NCBI GenBank assembly: GCA_030644725.1 | Contig: CP130629.1 | Span: 675,572-739,571 of the forward strand | Origin: Candidatus Electrothrix communis | Lineage (GTDB): Bacteria > Desulfobacterota > Desulfobulbia > Desulfobulbales > Desulfobulbaceae | Length of the DNA: 64,000 nt | Direction: 5' to 3' | In this document: piece by piece, positions 52,199 to 62,104 of the stretch | How positions within the stretch are numbered: position 1 is the stretch's first letter | Layout: each line of letters begins with the position of its first letter | Notes under the pieces: model-generated | The model's database searches: none | The model's input: only the letters and a program-made list of their open reading frames with translations | What the model was told of the DNA's origin: nothing | Program-made: the position numbers and the translations under genes

Positions 52199-53890
52199 AT
52201 GGAACCAGTTTATGATATGTTGGTTATCGTCGCCATAGTGGTGATCTGTATGATTGGTTTGGCCCTGATCCTTGCCAAGCTCTACAAAAAATCAACTAAA
52301 GAGATTGCCTTTGTTCGGACCGGATTCGGCGGGGAGAGGGTGATTCTCAACGGTGGCGCCTTAGTTCTACCCATTTTCCAGGATGTGATTCCGGTCAATA
52401 TGAATACCCTTCGTTTGGAAGTCCAGCGACGGGACTCCGAGGCCCTGATCACCAAGGATCGGATGCGGGTGGATGTGGCGGTGGAGTTTTACGTCCGGGT
52501 TAAGGCGTTGAAGGAGTCCATTGCCAATGCGGCTCAGACTCTGGGTTATAAAACCATGGAGCCTAAACAGCTTAAAGAGCTGGTGGAAGGTAAATTTGTC
52601 GATGCCCTGAGAGCGGTGGCAGCCGAGATGTCCATGAAAGAACTGCACGAGATGCGGGTTGATTTTGTCAACAAGGTCCAACTTTCTGTCAGTGAAGATC
52701 TCCTGAAAAACGGGCTGGAATTGGAATCGGTTTCCCTGACCGGACTGGATCAGACCAGTAAAGAGCATTTTAATCCAGATAACGCCTTTGATGCCGAAGG
52801 TCTCACCCGCCTGACCCAGGAGATTGAGGAGCGGCGCAAGACCCGTAATGAGATTGAGCAGGACACTAAAATAGCTATTGAAAATAAAGATCTGGAAACT
52901 GAGCAGCAGAGTCTGCAAATATCCAGAGAGTCGGAATATGCCCGGATGCAACAGGAGCGGGAGGTTGAGATTCGTCGTGCAAGCCAGATGGCCGAAATCG
53001 CGCAGGAAAGGGCATCCAAACATCGGGAGGCGGAACAGGCCGAGATTGAAGCGAAGAAGCAGGTCGATATATCAAGAATTACGGCTGAACGGGAAACCGA
53101 GCAGCAGACCATTGAAAAAGAACGTCTGTTGCAGGAAAAAGAGATTGAGAAGAAAAAAGCCGTGGATATAGCCGAGCAGAACAAGGCCATTGCTATTGCG
53201 GAAAAATCCAAGGAACAATCCGTGGCCCAGGCCGAGGCGGATAAGGCTCGGGCTGTTGCGGTTCGGGAAGAAGAAAACGTTATCACAGTTCGGGAAACGG
53301 AAAGGGCTGAGCGTGTTAAGGCGGTGGAGTTGGTAGAGGCTAAAAAACAGGCTGAGCGCGACGCTATTGCTATTGAGGTTGCGGCGACGGCGCAAAAGAA
53401 TGCTGCTACGGATAAGGCTGAGGCAGTGCGGACTATTGCCTCGGCAGAGGCTGAACGGGAGCGGATCAGGGCAAAAGGTGAGGCCGAAGCCGAGATCCTT
53501 AAAGCAGAGGCTGCTGAAAAACGTTATATGGTTGACGCCTCCGGTGAACGTGCTTTGAACGAGGCTCGCAATCTCCTGTCACCGGAACAGATTCAGATGC
53601 AGATTAAGCAGACCCTCATCGAAAATCTGCCTGAAATTATCCGGGAGAGCGTCAAGCCTATGGAGCAGATCGAGGGCATCAAGATTATTCAGATTGATGG
53701 CCTCAACGCCGGAAACGGTAGCGGCGCGGCAGGGGAAGGGGGCGCAGGCAGCCTGGCCGACCAGATGGTTAACTCAGCACTTCGCTATCGCGGTCAGGCC
53801 CCACTGGTTGATTCGTTGCTGTCTGAGATCGGCTTGAAAGGAAGCGACATTAACGGGTTGCAGGATTTGAATAAGGGGGATGAGGGCTAG
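52199..53890 (+). CDS. Flotillin-like SPFH protein
   Basis: 563 residues. An N-terminal membrane segment (about 6-27) is followed by the SPFH/band-7 domain (about 30-210; IAFVRTGFGGERVILNGGAL) and a very long Ala/Glu/Lys-rich coiled coil (about 215-470; typical EAEAEILKAEAAEK heptads). The C-terminal tail is Gly-rich (GNGSGAAGEGG). Flotillins form oligomeric rafts at the membrane. A GGGAGAG ribosome-binding site lies ahead of the ATG. It is the last gene of the cluster with the anchored protease, suggesting that the protease may act in a membrane platform. No NfeD-type partner, common next to flotillins, is seen. Confidence 0.9.
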   Translation: MEPVYDMLVIVAIVVICMIGLALILAKLYKKSTKEIAFVRTGFGGERVILNGGALVLPIFQDVIPVNMNTLRLEVQRRDSEALITKDRMRVDVAVEFYVRVKALKESIANAAQTLGYKTMEPKQLKELVEGKFVDALRAVAAEMSMKELHEMRVDFVNKVQLSVSEDLLKNGLELESVSLTGLDQTSKEHFNPDNAFDAEGLTRLTQEIEERRKTRNEIEQDTKIAIENKDLETEQQSLQISRESEYARMQQEREVEIRRASQMAEIAQERASKHREAEQAEIEAKKQVDISRITAERETEQQTIEKERLLQEKEIEKKKAVDIAEQNKAIAIAEKSKEQSVAQAEADKARAVAVREEENVITVRETERAERVKAVELVEAKKQAERDAIAIEVAATAQKNAATDKAEAVRTIASAEAERERIRAKGEAEAEILKAEAAEKRYMVDASGERALNEARNLLSPEQIQMQIKQTLIENLPEIIRESVKPMEQIEGIKIIQIDGLNAGNGSGAAGEGGAGSLADQMVNSALRYRGQAPLVDSLLSEIGLKGSDINGLQDLNKGDEG

Positions 53891-53905
53891 CCAGCAGTGC
53901 TGGCT
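53889..53905. repeat. Hairpin over the flotillin stop codon
   Basis: AGCCAGC/GCTGGCT with a 3-base loop overlaps the TAG of the flotillin gene. No T run follows. Confidence 0.4.
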
Positions 53906-53984
53906 GAACGTCCTTTGCAGGTAGGGATTAGCTTCATTCAGGGATACCGGATATACGGGCAATCTCTTTGAGATAAATATAGTT

Positions 53985-55529
53985 ATGAAAAAACTTCCCA
54001 TAGGCATCCAGACCTTTGCCGATATCAGAACCGATACGTACTGTTACGCCGATAAAACACCCCTGATCGCTCAGCTGGCGGAGCAGGGGAGGTTCTATTT
54101 TCTTTCCCGCCCTCGCCGCTTTGGTAAGAGCCTGCTGTTGGATACCCTTGGCCAGGCCTTTTCCGGGAATAAGGAGCTGTTTCAAGGGCTGTATCTGGAA
54201 AACAACTGGGATTGGAACATAACACATCCTGTTGTCAAGATTGATTTTGCCCAAGGCATCTTGACATCCCGGCAGCAGCTGGACACCATTATTGAAGATA
54301 TTATTCAGCAACATGCCGTCGCCGCAGATATTGTCCTTAGCCCGCATGATGAGGTGCAGTTGCTCTTTGCCCAGCTTATTCGGGAACTGCATCAAAAAAC
54401 AGGGCAGCAGGTCGTTGTCCTGGTGGATGAATACGACAAGCCCATTTTGGATAATATTACGGAAAGGGACAAGGCCGCTGAACTGCGGGAGGGGCTGTGG
54501 AATATTTATTCCGTGCTCAAGGCCCAGGGAGCGCACCTCCGTTTTGTTATGCTGATCGGGGTTTCCAAGTTCTCCAAGGTTTCATTGTTTTCCGGGCTGA
54601 ATAATCTTGAAGATATTACGCTGGATTCTCGTTTCGGCAGTCTTTGCGGCTACACCCAGGAAGAGCTTGAAACCGGTTTTGCTGATTATCTGGACGGAGT
54701 TGATCTGCGCCAAGTGAAGAAATGGTATAATGGCTATAATTTTCTCGGCGAGCCTGTCTACAACCCCTTTGATATTCTGCTCTATCTTCGTAACCGGGAA
54801 TTCAGGCCGTACTGGTTCGAGACCGGCACCCCGACTTTTCTTGTCCGCATGCTCATGGAAAGAAAGCTCTTCATCCCGGAACTGGAGGATCTTACGGCGG
54901 ACGAGGAGTTGCTCAGCAGCTTTGATGTGGATTTCATCGCGCCGGAATCGCTGCTTTTCCAGACCGGTTATTTGACCATCACGAAAAAGGAGAGGCTGTT
55001 TGATGAGGAATATGTCTATCATCTCGGTTTTCCCAACCATGAGGTGCGCAAGAGCCTCGCTGGCTCGATTCTCCACTGGTACACCCATGATCTTCGTTTC
55101 CTGAAAAACAATCAGGTTTCGATGTTCAGGGCCTTGCAGGCGAATGATTTTGCTGGAATGGAGCGAATATTCCATGCCTTTTTCGCCTCAATCCCCCATG
55201 ACTGGTACAGAAAAAACGAGCTTGCTGGCTATGAGGGCTATTATTGCTCTGTGGTCTACTGCTATTTTGCAGCCCTGGGGCTGAATGTACGGCCGGAGGA
55301 TGTCACCAATCATGGACGTATCGACCTGACGGTTTGTTTTGAGGAACGGGTGTATATTTTTGAATTCAAGGTTAACGAATTGACCAAACCCGGTTGTGCC
55401 CTTGAGCAGATCAAGGGGAAGAAATATGCGGAGAAATATCAGGGACAGGGGAAGGAGATCTGGTTGGTCGGTGTTGAGTTCAGCAGGACGGAGCGGAATA
55501 TTAGTCGGTTTGAGAGGGAGAGGGGGTAG
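53985..55529 (+). CDS. AAA-ATPase / PD-(D/E)XK nuclease-superfamily protein (DUF1703 type)
   Basis: 514 residues. The N-terminus is typical (LPIGIQTFADIRTDTYCYADKT), followed by an AAA_lid-type ATPase with Walker A-like RPRRFGKSLLLDTL and Walker B VVLVDEYDKPIL. The C-terminal domain (about 390-510) has a PD-(D/E)XK-like core: GRIDLTVCFEERVYIFEFKV, with D, E and K in the right order. Such genes are multicopy and widespread in anaerobes, with no proven role; they may be accessory, mobile-element-related or defence-related. The ribosome-binding site is weak. It stands between the flotillin gene and a palindromic repeat patch. Confidence 0.85.
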   Translation: MKKLPIGIQTFADIRTDTYCYADKTPLIAQLAEQGRFYFLSRPRRFGKSLLLDTLGQAFSGNKELFQGLYLENNWDWNITHPVVKIDFAQGILTSRQQLDTIIEDIIQQHAVAADIVLSPHDEVQLLFAQLIRELHQKTGQQVVVLVDEYDKPILDNITERDKAAELREGLWNIYSVLKAQGAHLRFVMLIGVSKFSKVSLFSGLNNLEDITLDSRFGSLCGYTQEELETGFADYLDGVDLRQVKKWYNGYNFLGEPVYNPFDILLYLRNREFRPYWFETGTPTFLVRMLMERKLFIPELEDLTADEELLSSFDVDFIAPESLLFQTGYLTITKKERLFDEEYVYHLGFPNHEVRKSLAGSILHWYTHDLRFLKNNQVSMFRALQANDFAGMERIFHAFFASIPHDWYRKNELAGYEGYYCSVVYCYFAALGLNVRPEDVTNHGRIDLTVCFEERVYIFEFKVNELTKPGCALEQIKGKKYAEKYQGQGKEIWLVGVEFSRTERNISRFERERG

Positions 55530-55700
55530 GCGCAAAAAACAAGTCTATGGGAAGAAAGAGCTGAACCGGGTAGGTCCGCTTGAGTGCAACGAAAGCGGAG
55601 GTTCTTTGCTCGGATTGTCTGATTTCGTTGTACTCAATCAAGACCTACGTGATTGCGCAATGACGATGATGCAAGGGCCGGGGTGATTACCCGGAATTCG

Positions 55701-55728
55701 GTAGGGGCGGACCTATGTGTTCGCCCTG
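55701..55728. repeat. Palindromic repeat unit A
   Basis: GTAGGGGCGGAC ... GTGTTCGCCCT, an imperfect inverted repeat. It has the GTAGGGGCG...CGCCC pattern found dispersed in genomes of sulfate reducers and others. Confidence 0.55.
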
Positions 55729-55759
55729 TAATTCCCACAATCTCAGTATGATCTACCAT

Positions 55760-55784
55760 GGGAACGACACGTCGTTCCCCTACA
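55760..55784. repeat. Palindromic repeat unit B
   Basis: GGGAACGAC (55760-55768) and GTCGTTCCC (55771-55779) with a 2-base centre, followed by CTAC. Confidence 0.6.
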
Positions 55785-55831
55785 AAACCGTGGAATAACA
55801 AATCACCATGTTGTTATAACCAATGCCGCCG

Positions 55832-55860
55832 GTAGGCGGCACGGCATGCCGTGTCCCTAC
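55832..55860. repeat. Palindromic repeat unit C, reaching into gpsA
   Basis: GTAGG then GGCACGGCA/TGCCGTGTC then CCCTAC. The stop codon of gpsA (55857-55859, minus strand) lies inside this unit. Confidence 0.6.
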
Positions 55861-56888
55861 TCCTCCTTCAAACTCCTCCCAAACAAATCCTGCACCGCTG
55901 CCCGGCAAGGCTTATCCTCATAGAGAATCTGGTAGGTCTGTTCTAGAATGGGCATCTCAACGCCGACTGTGGCGGCCAGATTATAGCAGGATTTTGTTGT
56001 CCTGACGCCTTCTGCCACCATCGTCATCTCTGCCAGGGCCTGTTGCAGGGTACGGCCTTCGCCGAGTTTGAGTCCCACAGTCCGGTTACGGCTCAGGCTC
56101 CCGGTGCAGGTCAGGACCAGATCGCCCATCCCGCCGAGACCGGAAAAGGTGAGGGGGTCTGCTCCGAGCGCGATACCCAGGCGGGTGATTTCCGCAAGGC
56201 CTCGGGTAATTAAGGCTGCCCGCGTATTGAGCCCGTAGCCTAAGCCGTCGGAAATACCGGCAGCAATGGCGATCACATTTTTCATGGCTGCGGAGATCTC
56301 CAGGCCGATGGTATCCGAACTGGTGTAAACCCTGAAGAACGATGTGGAAAAAAGATGCTGTATTGTTTTGGCAGCCCTGCTGTCCGAAAAACCGACAGTC
56401 ACGGCAGTGGGTTGACCTGTGGCAACTTCATCGGCAAAGCTTGGTCCACTGAGTACACCTATGAACATGGCATGAGCTCTGTTCTGGCGGGTCAGCTCCT
56501 GTTGCATGACCTCGCACATGGTCTGGCCGCTCTCAATCTCAATACCCTTAACGGCAGAGACAAGATACGTCCCGTCCTGGAGCTGGGGGATGAGTTGGCG
56601 GAACACTTCACGGAACCCGTGGGACGGCACGGCCATAACCAAGCATTGGCAGGAAGATAGGTCAGCAAAGGTCTTGACTGCTTGCAGATTGCTCGGCAAG
56701 GCAGCGCCGGGCAGGTATTTTCGATTTTCCCTATCCCGGCGCAAGGCATCCACATGTTCGGCCCTGTGACTCCAAAGAAGAACCTGCTCTCCTTTGTCCG
56801 CCACCTTATCCGCCAACAGCTTGGCTAAGGCAGTTCCCCAACTGCCTGCCCCAATAACTGCTGTCTGTTTAATCGATCGGTGTTCCAT
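55857..56888 (-). CDS. gpsA: NAD(P)H-dependent glycerol-3-phosphate dehydrogenase
   Basis: Reduces dihydroxyacetone phosphate to glycerol 3-phosphate for phospholipid synthesis. 343 residues. Nucleotide-binding [14 protein letters not shown] at the N-terminus, [26 protein letters not shown], and the substrate-site region [20 protein letters not shown]. The ATG at 56888 has GGGAG 3 bases before it and overlaps the end of gyrA by 20 bases, so the two genes are translationally coupled. Its stop lies in a palindromic repeat. Confidence 0.96.
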   Translation of the reverse strand: MEHRSIKQTAVIGAGSWGTALAKLLADKVADKGEQVLLWSHRAEHVDALRRDRENRKYLPGAALPSNLQAVKTFADLSSCQCLVMAVPSHGFREVFRQLIPQLQDGTYLVSAVKGIEIESGQTMCEVMQQELTRQNRAHAMFIGVLSGPSFADEVATGQPTAVTVGFSDSRAAKTIQHLFSTSFFRVYTSSDTIGLEISAAMKNVIAIAAGISDGLGYGLNTRAALITRGLAEITRLGIALGADPLTFSGLGGMGDLVLTCTGSLSRNRTVGLKLGEGRTLQQALAEMTMVAEGVRTTKSCYNLAATVGVEMPILEQTYQILYEDKPCRAAVQDLFGRSLKEE

Positions 56889-59478
56889 CAGCTCCCTTGT
56901 CCGTGTCCTGCTGCGTATCCTGCTCTGTATCTTGCAGGATGTCGTCCGTCCGATCAGTCTGATCAGTTACATCACCCTGGTCATCTTCATCGCCCTCTGA
57001 AGCGTCGTCCATGTCATCGCTATTGCGAGCCAGCATGGACAGGGCCACGACCTTCTCTCCTTCATTAAGATTGATCATCTTGACACCCTGGGTATTGCGC
57101 CCGATGATCCGCATGGAGTCCATGGGTAGCCGGATAACTTTGGCTGAATCCGCAATGAGCATGACCTGATCTTCGTCCACCACCTGGAGTGCTCCGACCA
57201 CTTTGCCGTTCCGCTCACTGGTTTTAATAGCGAAGATCCCTTTGCCACCCCGTTTCTGGAGGCGATAGTCAGACATCGCAGTTCGCTTACCGTAACCGTT
57301 TTCCGTGACCGTGAGAATGGAGTCATCCTCTTCATGATTTTTCAGGACAACAGCGGCCACCACCTCATCATTTTCAGCAAGGGTAATCCCTTTCACGCCA
57401 GCGGCAGTACGTCCCATGGTCCGGACATTATCTTCATGAAAATGGATGGAGAGGCCATTTTTTGTGACCAGGAAGACATGATCTTCACCGGAGGTCATAG
57501 CTGCGCAGAGTATCTCATCGTCATCCTTAATAGTCAGGCCCAGTTTACCCTTGCGGACAGGCTTTTTGTATTCGGCAATACTGGTTTTCTTGACCCTGCC
57601 TTTCTTGGTGACCGTGAGGATGGTGTGGCTCTCGTCCGCATCAGCTAAACCAGGGATTGAGAGGATAGCAGCGAGTTTTTCTCCTTCAGCCAGTTCCAGG
57701 AGGTTAACCACAGCTCGACCCCGCGCCGTACGACCGGCCATGGGGAGTTCATACACCTTGCGCCAGAATACCCGTGCTTTATTGGTGAAAAAGAGGAAGG
57801 TGTCCAAGGTGGAGGCGGAGTACAGGTCCGTGACAAAATCGTCCTCAGTAGCGGCCATGCCGGTGACGCCTTTGCCGCCTCGGCGCTGGGCCCGGTACAG
57901 GGATAATTGATTGCGCTTGATATAGCCGTTAAGGGAAATAGTCACCACCATTTCTTCCGGGGTTATCATGTCCTCAGGTAGGATTTCATCAGGTGCATCA
58001 ATGATTTCCGAGCGACGTTCATCCCCGTACTGTTCCTTAATTGTCTTGAATTCTTCCAGGATAATCTGCATGACCAAGGCGTCATCAGAGAGCACTTCTG
58101 TCAGCCAGGCGATGCGCTCCATGAGTTCGGTGTATTCCTGGATGATCTTGTCGCGTTCCAAACCGGTGAGCTTTTGCAGCCGCATGTCCAGGATGACCTG
58201 GGCCTGGAGTTCAGACAGTTCAAAGCGTTCGATCAGGCCCGCTTTGGCCTCTGCCGGACTGGCCGAAGCTCTGATGAGTTTAACCACCTCGTCCAGGTTG
58301 TCCAGGGCGATCTTTAATCCTTCCAGCAGATGAGCCCGCTCTTCGGCCTTGCGCAGTTCATAGGCGGTGCGGCGATAGATGACCGTGCGGCGGTGATCTA
58401 TGAAGTGGAGCAGCACCTCTTTCAGGTTGAGGATCTCTGGCTTATTATTGACGATGCAGAGCATGATGATACCAAAGCTTTTTTGCAGCGGCGTCATCTT
58501 GAACAGCTGATTGATGGTCACATCCGGGATCTCATCTTTTTTCAGGTCCATGACAACCCGCAACCCGTGCCGGTCTGATTCATCACGAACTTCAGCAATG
58601 GAGGTGATCCGTTTTTCTTTCATCAGCATGGCGATTTTTTTGACCAGCTTCGCCTTGTTTTGCTGAAAGGGAATCTCGGTGACCACGATGGCTTCACCGC
58701 TTTTTTTCCTCTGCTCAACATGCAGGCGGGCCCGCATCACAATCACCCCGCGCCCGGTCTCATAGGCCTCCCGAATCCCTGCCCGACCGCAGATAAAGCC
58801 TCCTGTGGGAAAATCAGGTCCGGTGATGATATCCATCAGCTGATGCACAGAAAGCTCCGGGTCGTCAACCAGGGCTGTCAGGCCGTCAATAACTTCGTTC
58901 AGGTTGTGAGGCGGGATCTTGGTCGCCATGCCCACCGCGATTCCTTCAGACCCGTTGATCAGGATATTGGGAATCTTGGAGGGAAGGACCGTGGGCTCCA
59001 TCTGGGAGTTGTCGTATGTTGGGATGAAATCAACGGTATCCTTCTCAAGATCAGCAATAAGTTCCTGGTCCAGCTTGGTCATTCGCGCTTCGGTATAACG
59101 CATAGCTGCTGGTGGATCCCCGTCCATGGAGCCAAAGTTTCCCTGTCCATCCACCAAGGGATAGCGCAGAGAAAAATCCTGGGCCATTCGTACTAAGGTG
59201 TCGTACACGGCTGTGTCCCCGTGGGGATGGTACTTACCGATGACATCACCGACAATACGGGCGGATTTCACGTAAGGCCGGTTATAGGTGGTCCCCAGTT
59301 CCCGCATGGCGTACAGGGTGCGCCGGTGTACGGGCTTCAGGCCGTCGCGCACGTCGGGTAATGCCCGACCGACGATAACGGACATGGCATAATCCAGATA
59401 GGATTTGCGCAGCTCCTGTTCAATGTCGATGGAGGGGAGTTCGGGCGAGTTGTTTTCCTGATCTGTTGCTGTTGTCAT
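56869..59478 (-). CDS. gyrA: DNA gyrase subunit A
   Basis: Cuts and religates DNA in the gyrase complex with GyrB. 869 residues. N-terminal winged-helix/tower with the catalytic Tyr128 ([10 protein letters not shown]); quinolone-region residues Thr89 and Asp93 in [15 protein letters not shown] (the Ser83 position of Escherichia coli is Thr here). The C-terminal beta-propeller carries a GyrA-box-like QRRGGKG segment, then an acidic Asp-rich tail (about 830-865) of unusual length. gyrB is not in the window. The start at 59478 has no strong ribosome-binding site. It is followed by gpsA, overlapping by 20 bases. Confidence 0.97.
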   Translation of the reverse strand: MTTATDQENNSPELPSIDIEQELRKSYLDYAMSVIVGRALPDVRDGLKPVHRRTLYAMRELGTTYNRPYVKSARIVGDVIGKYHPHGDTAVYDTLVRMAQDFSLRYPLVDGQGNFGSMDGDPPAAMRYTEARMTKLDQELIADLEKDTVDFIPTYDNSQMEPTVLPSKIPNILINGSEGIAVGMATKIPPHNLNEVIDGLTALVDDPELSVHQLMDIITGPDFPTGGFICGRAGIREAYETGRGVIVMRARLHVEQRKKSGEAIVVTEIPFQQNKAKLVKKIAMLMKEKRITSIAEVRDESDRHGLRVVMDLKKDEIPDVTINQLFKMTPLQKSFGIIMLCIVNNKPEILNLKEVLLHFIDHRRTVIYRRTAYELRKAEERAHLLEGLKIALDNLDEVVKLIRASASPAEAKAGLIERFELSELQAQVILDMRLQKLTGLERDKIIQEYTELMERIAWLTEVLSDDALVMQIILEEFKTIKEQYGDERRSEIIDAPDEILPEDMITPEEMVVTISLNGYIKRNQLSLYRAQRRGGKGVTGMAATEDDFVTDLYSASTLDTFLFFTNKARVFWRKVYELPMAGRTARGRAVVNLLELAEGEKLAAILSIPGLADADESHTILTVTKKGRVKKTSIAEYKKPVRKGKLGLTIKDDDEILCAAMTSGEDHVFLVTKNGLSIHFHEDNVRTMGRTAAGVKGITLAENDEVVAAVVLKNHEEDDSILTVTENGYGKRTAMSDYRLQKRGGKGIFAIKTSERNGKVVGALQVVDEDQVMLIADSAKVIRLPMDSMRIIGRNTQGVKMINLNEGEKVVALSMLARNSDDMDDASEGDEDDQGDVTDQTDRTDDILQDTEQDTQQDTDKGADGTPID

Positions 59479-59776
59479 TGGATTGCTTGCTTGTTGTATA
59501 GAGGAGACAGCATGGTGCCAACCGGGGCATGCTGTTATGGTGCTTGCAAAAATGCGCTTGTTCAGTTAACCATAAATGCAGTTATTTTTCATCAAGTAAG
59601 GTGGGTAAGCGCTGTTTTTTTTCGGTTCGATTTTTAGACGTCGTGCTGCATAAAATGAGGGCTGCTGCGACCCGCTTGTCTTGTTAATAGCTTGATATTG
59701 AGTTGTTGTTTTATGCCTTGATGTTATGATGTTTTTTGGTCTCGTACTGTTTCTTGATTTCGGCGCAGATGACGAC

Positions 59777-59805
59777 TTGCTATTGACGGACTGTGGTGCT
59801 ATACT
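59777..59805 (+). promoter_or_regulatory. Candidate sigma-70 promoter of the glycan locus
   Basis: TTGCTA (59777-59782), 17-base spacer, TATACT (59800-59805), about 60 bases before the GT2 start at 59867. It lies inside the open frame that extends the GT2 gene upstream, so that extension is probably not coding. The rest of 59479-59866, shared with gyrA in the other direction, shows nothing clear. Confidence 0.42.
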
Positions 59806-59866
59806 CTTTTTTAATAGATATTTAACCGTTCAATATTGTCCAGTATTTAACCTGTGGTTCCACTGT

Positions 59867-60814
59867 ATGTATCTTGAAAAGAAAATAGCCGTTGTCATCC
59901 CGGCGCATAACGAAGAAAAACTTATCGGTAAGGTCATTGAGACCATGCCCGATTATGTGGATCTCATTGTGGTTATTGACGACCGCAGCCAGGATCAGAC
60001 AGTGGCTATTGTACAGTCCTTGGCTCTATCAAATAAGAAGATTGTCTGTCTGGAGCACAAGCAGAATAGAGGAGTCGGGGCAGCCATTGCAACGGGGTAT
60101 ATCTGGGCGCGTGATCATAAGGTGGATGTAACAGCTGTCATGGCTGCTGATTTCCAGATGGATCCGGAAGATCTGCCGAGGATTTTGGAGCCTGTTTGTA
60201 AAGATGAGTGCGATTACACAAAGGGTAACAGGCTGTTTCGGGGTGAGTCCTGGGGGATGATTCCCAAGTATCGCTATATCGGCAACTCCTTTCTTTCCCT
60301 GTTTACCAAGATAGCCTCTGGTTATTGGCATGTGGCGGACTCGCAAAGCGGATATACTGCAATCTCCCTCCAGGCCCTGAACGCTTTGAAGCTTGAAGCG
60401 ATTTATCCCCGTTACGGGATGCCTAACGATCTCCTGATCAGCTTGAATATTGCCAATTTTAGGGTAAGGGATATCTCAATTCGACCGGTTTACAATGTGG
60501 GCGAGGTCTCCGGTATTAAAGTGAAAAAGGTATTATTTACCATTCCTTTGATTCTCGTGAAAGGGTTCACTCGGAGGATGGTGGAAAAATATATTATTCG
60601 GGATTTCCACCCTCTTATCTTTTTCTATTTCCTTGGTGGGCTCTTCTTGTTTTTTGGCCTCATTTTGACCGTTCGTGCCTTTATTTATCTCGGTATTGAT
60701 GGAAGCCTACCCCCTATCAACACCTTGGCCGCCATGTTTTCTTTTATGAGCTCCAGTCTGTTCACGTTGTTTGCTATGTGGTTTGATATGGAGTGTAATA
60801 AGGAGCTGAAATAA
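59867..60814 (+). CDS. Family 2 glycosyltransferase, DPM1-like, with C-terminal membrane helices
   Basis: 315 residues from ATG 59867. GT-A fold: IAVVIPAHNEEKLIGKVIET, VVIDDRSQDQT, and the metal-binding MAADFQMDPEDLP. Two C-terminal membrane helices (about 245-275 and 282-308). This design resembles dolichyl/polyprenyl-phosphate sugar transferases. It is the first gene of a glycan locus with a flippase, a methyltransferase and a second glycosyltransferase. The longer open frame from 59726 includes a promoter-like sequence and is rejected. The ribosome-binding site is weak (GTGG). Confidence 0.87.
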   Translation: MYLEKKIAVVIPAHNEEKLIGKVIETMPDYVDLIVVIDDRSQDQTVAIVQSLALSNKKIVCLEHKQNRGVGAAIATGYIWARDHKVDVTAVMAADFQMDPEDLPRILEPVCKDECDYTKGNRLFRGESWGMIPKYRYIGNSFLSLFTKIASGYWHVADSQSGYTAISLQALNALKLEAIYPRYGMPNDLLISLNIANFRVRDISIRPVYNVGEVSGIKVKKVLFTIPLILVKGFTRRMVEKYIIRDFHPLIFFYFLGGLFLFFGLILTVRAFIYLGIDGSLPPINTLAAMFSFMSSSLFTLFAMWFDMECNKELK

Positions 60815-60818
60815 TTTA

Positions 60819-62104
60819 ATGGATATTTCTCTTCGATTGATGGTCACCCGCCTTGTCACCTATAGCTGGAATAAAATATTTCACCACCCTCCCTCTCCAG
60901 AAGTAATACAGCAGATAGAGAAATTTTTTATTTTTGGTACGGGAATGCTGACGGCAAAGATTATGTCTATTGCGGCTCAGATTATCATGGGGCGAAAATT
61001 TGGCCCTGAAGTCTATGGGCAACTTACCATGATTCTGTTGCTTTCGGGTTATTTTGCCATGCCGATCGTGACTGGCTGGGGATTAGTTTTTACAAAAATT
61101 GCCGCCCGAGAAAAAGACGAAAAAAAAAAGAACAGGCGCTAAAGGCCCTATTACTTATAGTTGGTGCGTGCGGTGTCATGACAATATCGCTTCTTTTTTT
61201 TCTGCAAAACCCTCTTGCAAACTTGTTAGGCATTACTCCGCAGTCAATGAAACTGACATTACTTATGACAGTTTTATATGCTTGGTGGACCTTGACCAAA
61301 CAGGTTGCTCAAGGGTTTCAGGATTGGCATGTGTATGTTATAATTGAAAATACATGGGCAGTGCTTGTGGCCTTAGGCGTCATTACTCTGGTTGTATGGT
61401 CGAAATGTAATCTTGCTACAGTCAGTGGAGCCTTTTTTGTTGGATATTTTCTGTCAGGACTTGTTCTTTTTAAGAAAATATGGCAATCTTTTTTTGTCAG
61501 AATTAGAAAAGAATATATCAAAGATATCTTTTCACACGGCTGGTTTTTACTGCTTAACGGGTTGGTTGGCGTTACAACATTTAGTATCGACCGCGTACTC
61601 CTTAACAGAAGTCTCGGGGCGGAAGATGTAGGTATTTATCAGGCTCATTTTTTGTCGACTTACGGGATCATTAGCGCATTCATGACAATCTTGTTAACTT
61701 ATATATTTCCTATATTTTGCAGAAATGACAACATGCAGGTTGTGTTGAATAAAATTAATAAAATTCAGTACCCTGTTACGGTGCTCACTTCTGTAATCAT
61801 AGGTGGACTGGTGTTAAGGATGTATTCTTATCCTGTCTCCCTTGCCTTGTTTGGCAGTCTTTGTTTGTTTAATGCTGTTCATTTTCATGTTCAGCTGAAA
61901 ATATGGTATCTTGCCAGCAGAGGTGTAAGCGAAAGCAAAATAACTTTTCAATCTCAATTGTTATTTTTGATTATTAATGTAGTTATGTTGGTTATCTTGG
62001 TTCAATATATAGGTGTCATTGCCGGTGGAATTTCTCTGTTAGCAGCGTCGTGTGCGTCTCTTGCTTACCTAATTAAATCACAAAAAAAAACTAGCCATGA
62101 ATGA
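60819..62104 (+). CDS. Polysaccharide (Wzx-type) flippase, split by a frameshift in an A10 run
   Basis: Membrane protein of about 428 residues that likely moves lipid-linked glycans across the membrane. The first part (60819-61142) holds the N-terminal helices (FFIFGTGMLTAKIMSIAAQI) and stops soon after EKDEKKK. The second part reads from EQALKALLLIVGACG (61130) through many membrane helices to 62104. The break is at ten A (61120-61129): one extra A, or a -1 slip, gives a single protein. The same A run could permit real ribosomal or polymerase slippage. It starts 4 bases after the GT2 gene and overlaps the methyltransferase gene by 8 bases. Confidence 0.75.

Larger units (their letters stand above)
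55530..55856. other. Intergenic region rich in palindromic repeats
   Basis: 327 bases with no gene that I trust, between the DUF1703 gene and the end of gpsA (convergent). It contains three palindromic units at 55701-55728, 55760-55784 and 55832-55860. The remaining sequence shows no recognisable feature. Confidence 0.6.

Noticed and set aside
59726-59866. Longer N-terminus of the GT2 enzyme
   Set aside because: It includes a promoter-like sequence and no family sequence.
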